Both the position numbers and the translations under genes were made by a program. From contig JANQLS010000159.1 in NCBI GenBank assembly GCA_028280485.1, positions 1-61,984 of the forward strand: a stretch of 61,984 bases of DNA, given 5' to 3'. This document shows, piece after piece, positions 1-9,112 of this stretch (the first letter of the stretch is position 1; the number at the start of each line of letters is the position of its first letter). The notes beneath the pieces are model-generated. The model ran no database searches and was not told the DNA's origin. It saw only the letters and a list, made by a program, of their open reading frames with translations. Source of the stretch: Planctomycetota bacterium. Lineage in GTDB: Bacteria; Planctomycetota; UBA8108; JACQVS01.

Positions 1-10
1 GGCGTCGCTC

Positions 11-99
11 CACAAAAAATAGGCTAAAAGCCTATTTTTGTGATTTGCGTGATCCCACGCAAATATAATTAATTCCTGTTATTCAACAGGAACTAATTA
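11..99. repeat. Array of three short palindromes
   Basis: Three hairpins follow one another with almost no spacing: 11-42 (arms around AGCCTA, AAA loop, one bulged A), 43-64 (arms ATTTGCGTG/CACGCAAAT, 4-nt loop) and 66-99 (15-bp arms around TTCCTGTT/AACAGGAA with one mismatch). A fourth, the terminator-like palindrome at 108-155, comes next. The third is nearly repeated at 61870-61896 at the other end of the window. No gene is visible here. Function is unknown; they are read as solo members of palindromic repeat families. Confidence 0.7.
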
Positions 100-107
100 G
101 CAAAAGG

Positions 108-155
108 AAAAGAAAAAGCCTCAAACGAATCGAATCGTTTGAGGCTTTTTCTTTT
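108..155. terminator. Bidirectional intrinsic terminator
   Basis: A 21-bp inverted repeat (arms 108-128 and 135-155, 6-nt loop) combines a GC-containing core, GCCTCAAACGA, with A-rich and T-rich ends. It could therefore terminate transcription from either side. It lies downstream of the gene at 217-1050 (minus strand), beyond the REP-I copy at 181-209. The same palindrome recurs inside the repeat pairs at 8688-8844 and 13416-13572, so it belongs to the mobile repeat unit rather than to this gene. Confidence 0.75.
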
Positions 156-180
156 CTTAGATGATCTATCGTAGCTTAAG

Positions 181-209
181 AAGGCCGCACGTGGAACGTG
201 CGGACTACA
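181..209 (-). repeat. REP-I palindrome
   Basis: Read on the minus strand it is a GTAG foot, T, stem CCGCACGT, loop TCC, stem ACGTGCGG, then GCC. It is followed by the flank AGCTACGAT also seen after other copies (8720, 13449). A degenerate foot (GTAGCTCGCAAT) precedes it by 12 nt and contains the stop codon of the gene at 217-1050. GTAG at the 5' base of a hairpin is the known signature of REP sequences mobilised by RAYT transposases. Confidence 0.85.
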
Positions 210-216
210 TTGCGAG

Positions 217-1050
217 CTACTCCACCCAACCCTCTCTTGCGATCATTTGGGAGAAAGAATGAGTGATCTCTTTTAGCTCTGGGCTGACGCGACGAACGAG
301 GTCTTTCGGACCTAAAAGAATTAAATCGTGATACGCGCGGGGTAAAGTTGAGTCTTGCGGGCAACGGCCCCAAAACATTTCACTTAAGGGATTGGATTGG
401 AGTTCATTTTCGAGCGTTCGTTTTAAGGCGCGATAATTTTGAAAATATCCAGCCCCTCGAGGGGCCTTGTTGAACATATAGATGAGAATGAGGGTCGAGT
501 GCGAAAGCTCAAATAAACGGGGTAAAGGGTCTCTCCAAGTGTCAAAAAAATCGTAGGGGTCAAAGAGCAGAAAGTCGGCCGTTTCGATCTCCTCTAATTT
601 TAGTGACTGGTATCCATCCTCAAGGGGAAGCAGCTCGACTTTACTCTCACCCAACCATTGTTGGCGGGCTTCTTCACTCAAATCGAATACTTTGGCCTTC
701 CAAGATAACTTTTGAAGGCAGCACTCTTCTAAAAACCACGACGCTGTACTGGGAAGCTTTCCTGCTGCCAAATGCTTTGAGATGGATTTAGGGGGAGTGT
801 TCGAAAAGGTTTTCAGGAGGCGTTCTGCGCTGGGTTTAATGAGTGGGTAATGCGGTCGACCGGCGAAGGGATCGATGTAAGTGTTGGGAGTGTCGCTTGG
901 AAAGAGATCGACTAAGGGTTTCAACCAAAGTCCCTTAAATAAATCACCCCAGTTACCGGGCTCGTAGAGCAGCCCCATCCCTTGAGTCGCATCGGGATCA
1001 GCTATTTTCCATTGCCAGGGATTATTTGATTTCATAAAGGGAACGACCAT
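217..1050 (-). CDS. Uncharacterised protein, methyltransferase-like
   Basis: A 277-residue soluble protein that I cannot assign firmly. Residues 57-64 (TYIDPFAG) and 159-170 (DFLLFDPYDFF) are reminiscent of motif I and the DPPY-type motif IV of class I SAM-dependent methyltransferases such as RlmJ-like adenine-N6 enzymes, but neither motif is canonical. No signal peptide or membrane segment is seen. Two starts are possible (ATG 1050 or ATG 1035) and neither has a clear Shine-Dalgarno. Its TAG stop (217-219) lies in a GTAG foot 12 nt before the REP-I copy at 181-209. It stands alone. About 400 nt upstream (1051-1456) hold no gene that I can support. Confidence 0.6.
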   Translation of the reverse strand: MVVPFMKSNNPWQWKIADPDATQGMGLLYEPGNWGDLFKGLWLKPLVDLFPSDTPNTYIDPFAGRPHYPLIKPSAERLLKTFSNTPPKSISKHLAAGKLPSTASWFLEECCLQKLSWKAKVFDLSEEARQQWLGESKVELLPLEDGYQSLKLEEIETADFLLFDPYDFFDTWRDPLPRLFELSHSTLILIYMFNKAPRGAGYFQNYRALKRTLENELQSNPLSEMFWGRCPQDSTLPRAYHDLILLGPKDLVRRVSPELKEITHSFSQMIAREGWVE

Positions 1051-1456
1051 TCAGGGTAAAAAATTTGGGACCCAGCCAGCATTGTTGAGGAGACCGAAGT
1101 TTACTTCATCGGAAGGTCTTAGGGAAGGAGTGTCGACGGGTTATAAATAGCTTCCGAGGGGCAGGGGCCATAGAAGCTGGTCAACCTCAAACAGCTGGAT
1201 CGGTGAAGGGAAGTTTCGCTTCATTTTGCCGCTATCGTCAAGAGTCAACATAGAGTTTTCCTGTTCGAGGCTTGGATGTTCAAATTCTTTTCCCACTTAC
1301 GGGGTTACCTCTCGACGCTGAGTGAGCCCTTGGGTTTAATAGCCCCTGATGAAAGGGATCCCTTCGAAGGCTCTTAGAAGCTTCTTCGGGGCTGATTGAG
1401 TTTTATTGGCTCGGGATCTGAGAATCTATATCTCTTGCTGGCAGGGAAGGAAAGCC

Positions 1457-2668
1457 GTGAATAGATTATCGATCATTATTTTTGCAATTGGGGCCACGTT
1501 ACTTTCAAGTTGTACGAACACCTATCAAGGAATCCGGGATAATACTATGGTCTACTCTGGGGAAATAGTTTACGACTTGTCAACTGATGCTGAAAACTCG
1601 GCGAGCAAGGTGATGGTCGCTCCTGGGCTGAACGGTCGCATCCTGACGAGCAAAGTCGGGACGGTGGAATCGGTTGGCTTCGTCAACATGAACGCCATCG
1701 AACGCGGAGAGGCCAGTCAGCAGTTCAACAATTTCGGAGGGCAAGACCGTCTTTGGATTGGACCCGAAGCAGAACAATTCGGTTTTTACTTCGAGCCAGG
1801 GGGAGATTTCGATCGAGAGAAATGGAGAGTCCCGGAACCTCTGAACGAAGGGGCGATGAAAGTGATTTCGGCTGACGGCCAGAAGATTACTCTTCAGCGA
1901 GAAATGGAACTCACGAATTACCAATCGGTTCAATTTAAAATGCGAGTCGATCGTGAAGTGGGAGTGATCTCTTCGATGCAATTAAACGAAGAGATCGGAG
2001 TGTCGCTTCCCGAAGAGGTTGAGTTCACGGCCTCGTATTCTTTAAACACTTTGACGAATACCGGGGACAAGGCTTGGTCGAGTGCGACGGGTTTGCCGAC
2101 GATTTGGATCTTGGGTCAATACAATGGGGGAGCGAACACGGTGATCCTGGCTCCATTTAAAACTGGGGAAGAAAGTGAGCTGGGCCCCATTCTTTTCGAT
2201 GACTATTTCGGAAAGGTTCGAGAAAAAACTCCAGAACGACTGAAAGTTTCGGATGCTTGTGCCGTCTTTAAGGCGGATGCCAAAATGGAAGGTAAGTTTG
2301 GTATCAGTCCTCGAAGAACCACCGGTTTTGCGGGGAGTTACGATCCCGATCAAAACTTGTTGATCATCTGTAAGTTCGATTTCGATCCCGAGGCCCGGTT
2401 TTATCCCACCTATACTTGGTTGGAAAACAATCCGAAACCTTACTCGGGAGATGTCTTTCAAACCTACAATGCCGATAGCCTCTCCAATTCTGAAAATAGC
2501 TTTTATGAATTAGAGAGTGCCTCGCCGGGAAGAGAGCTGAACCCCGGGGAAAGTTTTAATCATCGTCACGCTGTTTTTACCTTTCAGGGATCGGAGACGG
2601 CACTGTCTGCGATCGCAGAGAAAGTTCTCAAGATTAAGCTCTCAGAGGCCTTGGAGCTGCTGGAGTAA
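1457..2668 (+). CDS. Lipoprotein, DUF6786-like
   Basis: The chosen start is GTG 1457, because it follows the purine-rich ribosome site GGGAAGGAAA and directly gives a lipoprotein signal peptide ending in the lipobox LLSSC. The upstream in-frame ATG at 1406 would put 17 charged residues before it. The mature part is about 385 residues and beta-rich, with the stretch DRLWIGPEAEQFGFYF near its start. This resembles DUF6786-type proteins of Planctomycetota and Bacteroidota, whose role is unknown (a mutarotase-like beta-sandwich is possible). The family call rests on memory of the motif. It is monocistronic. The next 330 nt (2669-2998) contain no gene and presumably hold the promoter of the kinase operon. 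Confidence 0.7.
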   Translation: MNRLSIIIFAIGATLLSSCTNTYQGIRDNTMVYSGEIVYDLSTDAENSASKVMVAPGLNGRILTSKVGTVESVGFVNMNAIERGEASQQFNNFGGQDRLWIGPEAEQFGFYFEPGGDFDREKWRVPEPLNEGAMKVISADGQKITLQREMELTNYQSVQFKMRVDREVGVISSMQLNEEIGVSLPEEVEFTASYSLNTLTNTGDKAWSSATGLPTIWILGQYNGGANTVILAPFKTGEESELGPILFDDYFGKVREKTPERLKVSDACAVFKADAKMEGKFGISPRRTTGFAGSYDPDQNLLIICKFDFDPEARFYPTYTWLENNPKPYSGDVFQTYNADSLSNSENSFYELESASPGRELNPGESFNHRHAVFTFQGSETALSAIAEKVLKIKLSEALELLE

Positions 2669-2998
2669 GGATTTTCCTAAAATTGGGGAACCAATGATCT
2701 TATATGGCGTTTAAGAAATCGGAGAATTTTTACAACTCTTTACACACAGATCTTTGATCCCAAACGTCTTAAGAGTAGCATCTATAATGTCTCTGAAGAC
2801 TTTTATTTCAGGCTTTAAGTCAGTCTTACTGTCAGGCTGATCGTCGCTGCTGGAAGAGCACTTAAAAGAGAGAACTTGCTCCTCACAAAAATCTATCGAA
2901 CGTTTTACAAATTTTTGACACCGAGGAAGGGCACTAAATCGTACTCAAACTACTCATAGTAATAAGTATCGATCAAGCCCCCTTCGGAACTCGCTTTC

Positions 2999-4789
2999 AT
3001 GAACGAACCTGGTATTCAATCTCAGCCCCCGGCTCCCCAAGCACCCCTTCTAAGGTGCGTGTGCGGTGCAGATATACCTATCTCCTCAGAGGCGAAACTC
3101 GAATGCCCCAGCTGTAAGCGGGTTCATCCCAATCCTCGTACGTACAAATCGGGAGATACCGTTTACGGTGTTACCATCTCTCCCCAAACCAACTCGAATC
3201 CTAAAGGGCCCCTCGCCTCCATTCTGAATCTGACGAAAGACCGGAAATCTGAAAGCCGGATTTCCGACTTGTTGAGGCAAGGAACTTCCTTCCCAAAAGA
3301 GGATCCCTTCAGTCAAGAAACCGTTTCTATACCTCCGATGACGGCGTCCACGGTTCACGGTGAAACACTCAGTGAAGAGGCCGCCGCTGACTGCGAACAA
3401 CTTCCCGATGATGATCTCGTAGGCAATACGATCGATCACTTCGAGCTTTTAGAGGTCATTGGTAAGGGAGGAATGGGGACGGTCTACCGAGCCTTGGACC
3501 GCTCACTCGAACGCTTCGTTGCGATCAAAGTGATTCGTCGAAAAGAATTTTGTTCTCACCCGGAACGCCTTCAAGAATTCGTTCACGAGGCCCGAGCTCA
3601 AGCTCGCATCAACCATCCCGGTATTGCCACGATTTATTATATCGGTAGTTACATGGGAGATGGCGGTGAGTTACCTTACTTCGCGATGGAGCTCCTTTCG
3701 AGTGTCAGCCTCGATCGAGAACTTGAAAAAGGCCGTATGTCTTTTAATCAAGTTATCCGATTGGGTTTGCAGCTCGTTCGAGCTCTCTCTGAAGCGGAAG
3801 AGTGCGGGGTCGTCCATCGAGATATCAAGCCGGCAAATATCGTGATGAACGAAACCGGTTCGGTGAAGATAACCGACTTCGGTCTTTCAAAAACGGTGAG
3901 CCACGAGGAAGAACAACAAGCACGAGCCGGAGTGCAGATCACGGGAAGCCGGGCGATCACCGGAACTCCCTACTATATGTCGCCTGAACAGGCTCGAGGG
4001 GAAGAGACTGATTTTCGATCGGATATCTACTCACTCGGAGCCACTCTCTACCACCTAGCCTTCGGACAGCCTCCTTTCGGGGGTGATAACTTCATGAGTG
4101 TGGTCTCCAAGCACTTGGCAGATCCCTTGAAATTCCCTTCGAGTGTGCCTTCGGATATTCCTTTTGAGTTCCGAGATCTTCTCCTCAAAATGATGGCGAA
4201 AGATCCCAAGGATCGATTTCAGACTTATCAAGACCTCGAAGATGCTTTGAAGGGGCTTCTCCCTGAAAATCGAGTCATCGGTTCTATGTTTAGGCGATTC
4301 TTTGCCACCGCAGCCGATTACTTTTTACTTTTCTTCGCCATGATCTGTACGATCGGAGTTCTCAGTTTTGTCCAACAACTGACGGAGTCTCCTCTGTGGG
4401 GAAATGACACCATCGCTTTAGTGGGTTTGAGTACTTTCTTTGGAGGTATGTTCCTCTTTCAGTATTTATTTGAAGGTACTCCAGGAAAGATTTTTGGTCA
4501 CCTGCGAACGGCACATATCAAAGGCCGGAAGATCGGTTTCTGGACTCACCTTGGACGCTACATGATTCAGTATAATGTGATCACAATGATGATTGTGTAC
4601 TCGCTACTTCCTTACCTCCACGCGGACATCACCTCTAGTAGCATTCAGCCTTTATTTTTGCCAAGTTTCTTCGGATGTTGTATTTTCTCCTTATTCGATT
4701 ACCTTTGGGCTTTTACAAATAGAAACCGTCGTACCCTGCACGATTTTATCTTCAGGACTTGGGTCCTCGTGAGACGAGACATCACTTAA
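2999..4789 (+). CDS. Ser/Thr protein kinase with zinc ribbon and RDD membrane domain
   Basis: A 596-residue Hanks-type kinase. The N-terminus holds a CxC...CxxC zinc ribbon (C20, C22, C36, C39) and a disordered linker. The kinase domain runs from about residue 147 to 420, with a glycine loop GKGGMG (155-160), catalytic K177, H273-R274-D275 in the catalytic loop and D293-F-G, so it should be active. Residues from about 430 form a four-helix RDD-family membrane domain containing EGTPGK and ending in the basic motif RRTLHDF. This architecture is typical of planctomycete kinases. It heads an operon with two ABC ATPase/permease pairs 44 nt downstream, so it may sense or control that transporter; this is inference from context only. 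Confidence 0.9.
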   Translation: MNEPGIQSQPPAPQAPLLRCVCGADIPISSEAKLECPSCKRVHPNPRTYKSGDTVYGVTISPQTNSNPKGPLASILNLTKDRKSESRISDLLRQGTSFPKEDPFSQETVSIPPMTASTVHGETLSEEAAADCEQLPDDDLVGNTIDHFELLEVIGKGGMGTVYRALDRSLERFVAIKVIRRKEFCSHPERLQEFVHEARAQARINHPGIATIYYIGSYMGDGGELPYFAMELLSSVSLDRELEKGRMSFNQVIRLGLQLVRALSEAEECGVVHRDIKPANIVMNETGSVKITDFGLSKTVSHEEEQQARAGVQITGSRAITGTPYYMSPEQARGEETDFRSDIYSLGATLYHLAFGQPPFGGDNFMSVVSKHLADPLKFPSSVPSDIPFEFRDLLLKMMAKDPKDRFQTYQDLEDALKGLLPENRVIGSMFRRFFATAADYFLLFFAMICTIGVLSFVQQLTESPLWGNDTIALVGLSTFFGGMFLFQYLFEGTPGKIFGHLRTAHIKGRKIGFWTHLGRYMIQYNVITMMIVYSLLPYLHADITSSSIQPLFLPSFFGCCIFSLFDYLWAFTNRNRRTLHDFIFRTWVLVRRDIT

Positions 4790-4833
4790 GTTTAAGATTG
4801 AAACTGAAACCCTAATTCTCTCCAGTTGTAACT

Positions 4834-6021
4834 ATGAATGATCAGGGTTTCTCCCGAGCCTCTCCTTCAAACCATGCCTCTTTTCCTCCGCCTTCAGGTA
4901 AGCCTCTCATCGATCTTCAAAATCTTGAAGTGCGTTACGGTAGACTCCTCGCTTTTCAATCGGAGTCCGTACAACTCACCGAAGGCGTAACGGGGCTCTT
5001 AGGTCCAAATGGTGCCGGAAAGTCAACTCTTCTAAAAACGATCTTAGGTTTGCTTCAACCCACTCAGGGAACGGGAACGGTATTAGGATTGCCTCTCGAT
5101 GAAGCGGGAGTGGCCATCCGAAGTAAGATTGGCTACATGAGTGAGAACGATTCCTTTGTGCCTAATCTCTCGTCAGTGGAGTTTGTCAGTCTGGCTGGGG
5201 AGTTAGGGGGGATGCCTCCACGAGATGCGACGCGAAGAGCCCACGAAGTTTTATCTTACTTAGGCTTGGATGAAGCGCGATACCGTAAACTCGAAGAATA
5301 TTCGACGGGAATGAAGCAGCGCTTGAAGCTCGCTCAGGCTCTGGTTCACGATCCCCAGTTATTGATTTTAGACGAACCCACCAACGGTCTCGATCCCACG
5401 GGGCGGCAATCGATGTTGGATCTGATTCAAATTCTTCATCGAGAGCACGGGAAATCGATTTTGATCTCGACGCATCTTTTGGAGGATGTCGAAAAAGTGG
5501 CGGATTCGATTTTAGTTCTTCGAGAGGGAAATGTCATCGCAAGCGGGAAGATCGAAGAACTTTTAGTTCGGGATGGAGTGCGCTACCTCTTGGAGCTCAG
5601 TGGAGGAGAACGTCAGGCGTTTCTTAATTTCCTATTTGATAGAAATACTCAATTGATCGAGGTTGAACCTCTGCGAAAGTCAGGACCTGCGGGAGACCTC
5701 ATTCGGCTTCACGCTCAAGAAGAATGGGATTCAAGTACGGTTTTTAAAGATATCATCGAGTACCAAAAAACGACTGAAAACTACTCGGTTCAGGTTCGAT
5801 CTCTGGTACGAGAAAAAGAAAAATTAGAGAACTTATTCAAGCGTTTCTCTAAGAAGAATACAAAACTACCAAGGCAAAGAGCGGTCGTCTTGCCCTCGGC
5901 TCCTCAGGCTGAATCATCTAAGGGAGTATCTCCTGAAGTGCCTCCCACAGCGCTTCCTACAGTGCTTCCTACAGTGCCTCCTGAAGAGGGGGGAGGAGAA
6001 GGAGGGGCCGATGAGCATTGA
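4834..6021 (+). CDS. ABC transporter ATP-binding protein with Pro-rich tail
   Basis: A 395-residue ABC ATPase. Walker A GPNGAGKST is at 57-65, an unusual signature STGMKQR (instead of LSGGQ) at about 157-163, and Walker B LLILDEP at about 176-182, followed by a His switch (STHLLEDV). Sequence and signature match ABC-2-type exporters (CcmA/GldA/NatA-like). The last 50 residues are low complexity and rich in Pro, Ala and Gly, encoded by a short degenerate tandem repeat near 5936-5985 (repeats of P-T-A/V-L-P). Its 3' end overlaps the next gene by 11 nt. It probably pairs with the permease at 6011. Confidence 0.9.
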   Translation: MNDQGFSRASPSNHASFPPPSGKPLIDLQNLEVRYGRLLAFQSESVQLTEGVTGLLGPNGAGKSTLLKTILGLLQPTQGTGTVLGLPLDEAGVAIRSKIGYMSENDSFVPNLSSVEFVSLAGELGGMPPRDATRRAHEVLSYLGLDEARYRKLEEYSTGMKQRLKLAQALVHDPQLLILDEPTNGLDPTGRQSMLDLIQILHREHGKSILISTHLLEDVEKVADSILVLREGNVIASGKIEELLVRDGVRYLLELSGGERQAFLNFLFDRNTQLIEVEPLRKSGPAGDLIRLHAQEEWDSSTVFKDIIEYQKTTENYSVQVRSLVREKEKLENLFKRFSKKNTKLPRQRAVVLPSAPQAESSKGVSPEVPPTALPTVLPTVPPEEGGGEGGADEH

Positions 6022-6934
6022 ATCTCTCCGCTACCGTCCCTGGACGGGAAGTCGTCGGTCTTCACTTTGGAGCGTTTGGGCGATTTCACGAAATGGTCTA
6101 CGCCTGTTATTGAGACGTAAGCTTTTTTATGTCTTCATGTTTCTTGGTCTCATCAACTACCTCGTTCATGCAGCTCTGGTTTACTTTCGAACCGAGTTTT
6201 ACGCGCGGGTCCAACAGATGGAGAATCCTCCTCCATTCTTAAAAAATCTAGCTGCCGGAATTCAGGAGATGATCTTTTCGGGATCGGGGGACAGCTACAT
6301 GAATTTCATCGTCCTTCAAAGTATCCCCGTCATGTTGATCCTTTCCTATGCGGGGATCATCTGGTTGACAACCGACTACAAGCTCAATGCACTTCCCTTT
6401 TACTTATCGAAACCCTTAGGGAAATGGCATTATTTCTTCGGGAAGTTGATTCCGATTTGGATTTTAGCCAGCTCCTTGACCTGGGTTCCTGCTCTAGCAT
6501 TGTTTCTTCAGTACGGCGCCTTTACGAAAACGATGGAGTATTGGACCGAGAATTCGAGGATCTTTTTTGCCATTCTCGGTAGTGGGTTTTTGATCAGTAC
6601 GTTTACCTCTGTTCTCTTGATGGGCATCGCTTCTCGCTTTAGGCGACCCGCATCCTTGCTTCTGATTTGGGGTGGAGTGTTCATCTTTTTATCAGGGGTT
6701 TCTCAGATGCTTCGAGATCACTTTCAACGAAAGTGGTCCTACGAAGAGGCTTGGTACTTTGGCCTTTTGGATGTTTGGAAAAACATGCAATGGGCGAGCA
6801 AGGGGATGTTTGAAGTTCAACCGGATATTTATACCGAACGTATGCTTTGGTCGGTGGGCGTTCTTCTGGTGGTGAGTCTGGTATCGCTCTATCTCTTTTA
6901 TAGAGGAGTGGGACGAACGGAGGTGATCGATTGA
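6011..6934 (+). CDS. ABC-2 type permease subunit
   Basis: A 307-residue integral membrane protein with about six hydrophobic segments, the first at about residues 35-55 after a basic N-terminus. It has the general layout of ABC-2 permeases: helix 1, an outside loop, then five closely spaced helices. The start ATG lies inside the end of the upstream ATPase gene (11-nt overlap) after the purine-rich GGGAGGAGAAGGAGG. Its stop overlaps the next start as TGATG. Translational coupling across the operon is likely. The substrate is unknown. Confidence 0.85.
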   Translation: MSIESLRYRPWTGSRRSSLWSVWAISRNGLRLLLRRKLFYVFMFLGLINYLVHAALVYFRTEFYARVQQMENPPPFLKNLAAGIQEMIFSGSGDSYMNFIVLQSIPVMLILSYAGIIWLTTDYKLNALPFYLSKPLGKWHYFFGKLIPIWILASSLTWVPALALFLQYGAFTKTMEYWTENSRIFFAILGSGFLISTFTSVLLMGIASRFRRPASLLLIWGGVFIFLSGVSQMLRDHFQRKWSYEEAWYFGLLDVWKNMQWASKGMFEVQPDIYTERMLWSVGVLLVVSLVSLYLFYRGVGRTEVID

Positions 6935-7911
6935 TGGCCTCTGGGACGACGCCCATCTCAGTCGAAGCCGTTTCTAAATGGTACGGCCCCGTCATTGGGG
7001 TGAATGAAGTCACTTGTGAGATCTTCCCGGGGATTACCGGGCTCTTGGGTCCGAATGGCTCGGGAAAATCCACATTGATGAAATTGATTACTGGTCAGAT
7101 CGCTCCTTCCTTAGGGCAAATTCGAGTCTTTGGTCAACCGGTGACAACTCAAGCTCGAGCTCGAAGCCGGTTGGGTTTTGTGCCAGAAATCGACCGCTTT
7201 TACGAAGAGATGCGAGGGACTGATTTTGTTTATCACATGGCGAAACTTTCCGGCCTCAGTGGAGGCCAGGCTCGCCGGCGAACCGAAGAGATCATCGATT
7301 TTGTGGGAATGAACGAACACGGTTTGAAGAAACTCCATAAGTGTTCTAAGGGGATGCGTCAGAGGATCAAAATTGCTCAGGGTTTAGTTCACAATCCCGA
7401 AATATTGATTTTGGATGAACCCTTAACGGGGGTGGACCCCGAGGGCCGAATGGAGTTGATCGATCTCTTTAAGGCCCTTCGTGATCAAGGGAAGACTCTT
7501 TTGATCTCAAGTCACATTTTAGAAGAGATCGAAGCGGTTACCGATCGGATATTGTTGATTGCTTGGGGGCGATTGCTCGCTTCGGGGACTTTACCTGAAG
7601 TTCGAGAACTCTTGACGGATCATCCCTTGACCCTGAGGATTGTCGGTGAACCGTTACGAGCATTAGGAGCCATTTTCATCGAACAAGAGTCGGTTGCTGA
7701 AGTGACGATACGCGAATCTTTAGAATCGGGTTCGAGCGAGGAACTGGTCGTTCGAGTCAAGCATCCCAATGAATTCTTTGAGAACTTGCCTCAACTTCTC
7801 GAGTCGGTCGGGGGGCAAGTGAAAGAGCTCGAACCTCTCGATGCCTCGATGGGGGCGGTCTTTGAGTACCTTCTTCGAGGGCACTCCCCGGTAGGAGGGC
7901 GTCGAGGATGA
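6934..7911 (+). CDS. ABC transporter ATP-binding protein
   Basis: A 325-residue ABC ATPase with Walker A GPNGSGKST (39-47), signature SKGMRQR, Walker B ILILDEP and H-loop SSHILEEI. ATG 6934 overlaps the preceding TGA by one base; a TTG three bases upstream is the alternative. It is a clear paralogue of the ATPase at 4834, from the same exporter subfamily, and it lacks the Pro-rich tail. The operon therefore encodes two different ATPases and two different permeases, either as two exporters or one heteromeric machine. Confidence 0.9.
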   Translation: MASGTTPISVEAVSKWYGPVIGVNEVTCEIFPGITGLLGPNGSGKSTLMKLITGQIAPSLGQIRVFGQPVTTQARARSRLGFVPEIDRFYEEMRGTDFVYHMAKLSGLSGGQARRRTEEIIDFVGMNEHGLKKLHKCSKGMRQRIKIAQGLVHNPEILILDEPLTGVDPEGRMELIDLFKALRDQGKTLLISSHILEEIEAVTDRILLIAWGRLLASGTLPEVRELLTDHPLTLRIVGEPLRALGAIFIEQESVAEVTIRESLESGSSEELVVRVKHPNEFFENLPQLLESVGGQVKELEPLDASMGAVFEYLLRGHSPVGGRRG

Positions 7912-8681
7912 TCATTCGATCGATGAGGGCGTGGATCCATCTCATTTGGCTTACGGCCAAGCGGCAACTTTTCACGAAGAAGAATTTCGTTGCGATCAGT
8001 CTGTTGGCTCTTTTATGTGGGCTGATGGTTTTGATCTCGTTGAGACGAGATTTAAGTGTAGAGTTTTTTGGACGTCGAGTGGTGACGGGGCCGTTTGGTA
8101 GTTTCATCTTCCCCATGATCCTTTTGGCCTTTGGGACGGCTTCGTTAGGGAATGAGCGGGATGATGGAACGCTCGTCTACTTGGCGACACGACCGCTTTG
8201 GCGTTGGTCGATCTATCTCGGTAAGTACCTCGGCATCGTTCCAATTGGTTTACTGTTCAGTGTGGGGGGCTTGTGGGTCATCTGTAAGATAACCTCAGTG
8301 ATGAATCAATCTCCCGAGATCATGAAGCTCTTCGAGATGGTTTATTTGGGATTCATTTTAGGAGCTTTAGCCTACTTAGCTTTATTTCATCTCATCGCTG
8401 CGGTCTTTAAACACGCCATATTGATCTCTCTCGCTTACCTGTTTTCCATCGAGATCTTTGTAGGGCGAGTGCCCGGGATTGCGAAGTGTATCTCCATCAG
8501 TTATTACACATCGACCGTGGTCTATAACCAAGGAAACGAGTTCGGCATCGTTCCCCCTGATCCCCTCGTTCATCTGCCGATGTCAACCGAGACGGCATTT
8601 TGGACCTTAGCCTCGATGACCGCCGGCTTATTGATAATGGGTGCTACCATATTCAGGTTGAAGGATTATACGCGGAATTAG
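7908..8681 (+). CDS. ABC-2 type permease subunit
   Basis: A 257-residue membrane protein with about six helices and the ABC-2 phrase GNERDDGTLVYLATRPLWR, seen in NatB/NosY-like permeases. The start overlaps the upstream stop by 4 nt (ATGA). It is the last gene of the kinase/ABC operon. Its TAG stop (8679-8681) is in a degenerate foot TTAGTCGTCCT, 11 nt before the GTAG of a complete REP-I hairpin; a terminator-like palindrome follows at 8746-8786. Confidence 0.85.
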   Translation: MIIRSMRAWIHLIWLTAKRQLFTKKNFVAISLLALLCGLMVLISLRRDLSVEFFGRRVVTGPFGSFIFPMILLAFGTASLGNERDDGTLVYLATRPLWRWSIYLGKYLGIVPIGLLFSVGGLWVICKITSVMNQSPEIMKLFEMVYLGFILGALAYLALFHLIAAVFKHAILISLAYLFSIEIFVGRVPGIAKCISISYYTSTVVYNQGNEFGIVPPDPLVHLPMSTETAFWTLASMTAGLLIMGATIFRLKDYTRN

Positions 8682-8687
8682 TCGTCC

Positions 8688-8844
8688 TGTAGTCCGCAGG
8701 TTCCACGTGCGGCCCTCCCAAGCTACGATCTGAAAATTATAGAACAGAAAAAGCCTCAAACGAGTCAACCGTTTGAGGCCTTTTCTTTCCCTGTCGTTAA
8801 TAACGAATACTTATGAAGGCCGCACACGGAACGTGCGGACTACA
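8688..8844. repeat. Inverted REP-I pair around a terminator (type A, copy 1)
   Basis: A 157-bp element: REP-I in plus orientation (8688-8714), the flank AGCTACGATC, a terminator-like palindrome with core GCCTCAAACG (8746-8786), the flank AACGAATACT, and REP-I in minus orientation (8816-8844). Both GTAG feet face outwards. The copy at 13416-13572 has the same order, the same internal sequences and nearly the same length. This is a BIME-like mosaic element placed right after the ABC operon. Confidence 0.85.
8746..8786 (+). terminator. Terminator palindrome inside the repeat element
   Basis: Imperfect inverted repeat AGAAAAAGCCTCAAACG / GTTTGAGGCCTTTTCT with a short central loop and a T-rich 3' side. 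It would end transcription of the kinase/ABC operon. It is homologous to the palindromes at 108-155 and 13470-13517 and so appears to travel with the REP-I pair. Confidence 0.65.
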
Positions 8845-8861
8845 GTGGGGGAGTTTGTTCT

Positions 8862-9030
8862 TGTAGTCCGCAGGCTCCGCCTGCGGAATCCTTGACCTAC
8901 GATCTTTAACTAAAGACTAAAGATAACCAAATCGAGTCACTCGTTTAAGTTGTAAAGGGTATCTCAAGTTCAATCTCTGTACTCAGGAAGGCCGCAGGCG
9001 GAGCCTGCGGACTACATTTTGCGGACTACA
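8862..9030. repeat. Inverted REP-I pair upstream of the RAYT gene (type B, copy 1)
   Basis: Plus-oriented REP-I with the alternative stem CCGCAGGC-TCC-GCCTGCGG (8862-8888), an A-rich core including CTAAAGACTAAAGA and CGAGT(C)ACTCGTTTA, and minus-oriented REP-I with the same stem (8988-9016). An extra half unit GCGGACTACA follows at 9021-9030. The core matches the element at 9792-9948 on the other side of the RAYT gene, so the transposase gene is bracketed by direct repeats of about 155 bp. Confidence 0.85.
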
Positions 9031-9112
9031 TCCGATAAATTTGAAAAGCCCTAATTTAGAGTTAGACTCATCACATTGGTAACTGGGGAATCACCAATTT
9101 GAATGAACGAGT

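Noticed and set aside
176..373. Small open frames with peptides like NVVRTFHVRPS or PHVERADY (also near 13434, 37245 and 51079)
   Set aside because: They are translations of REP-I copies on either strand and resemble each other only because the repeat does; not separate genes.
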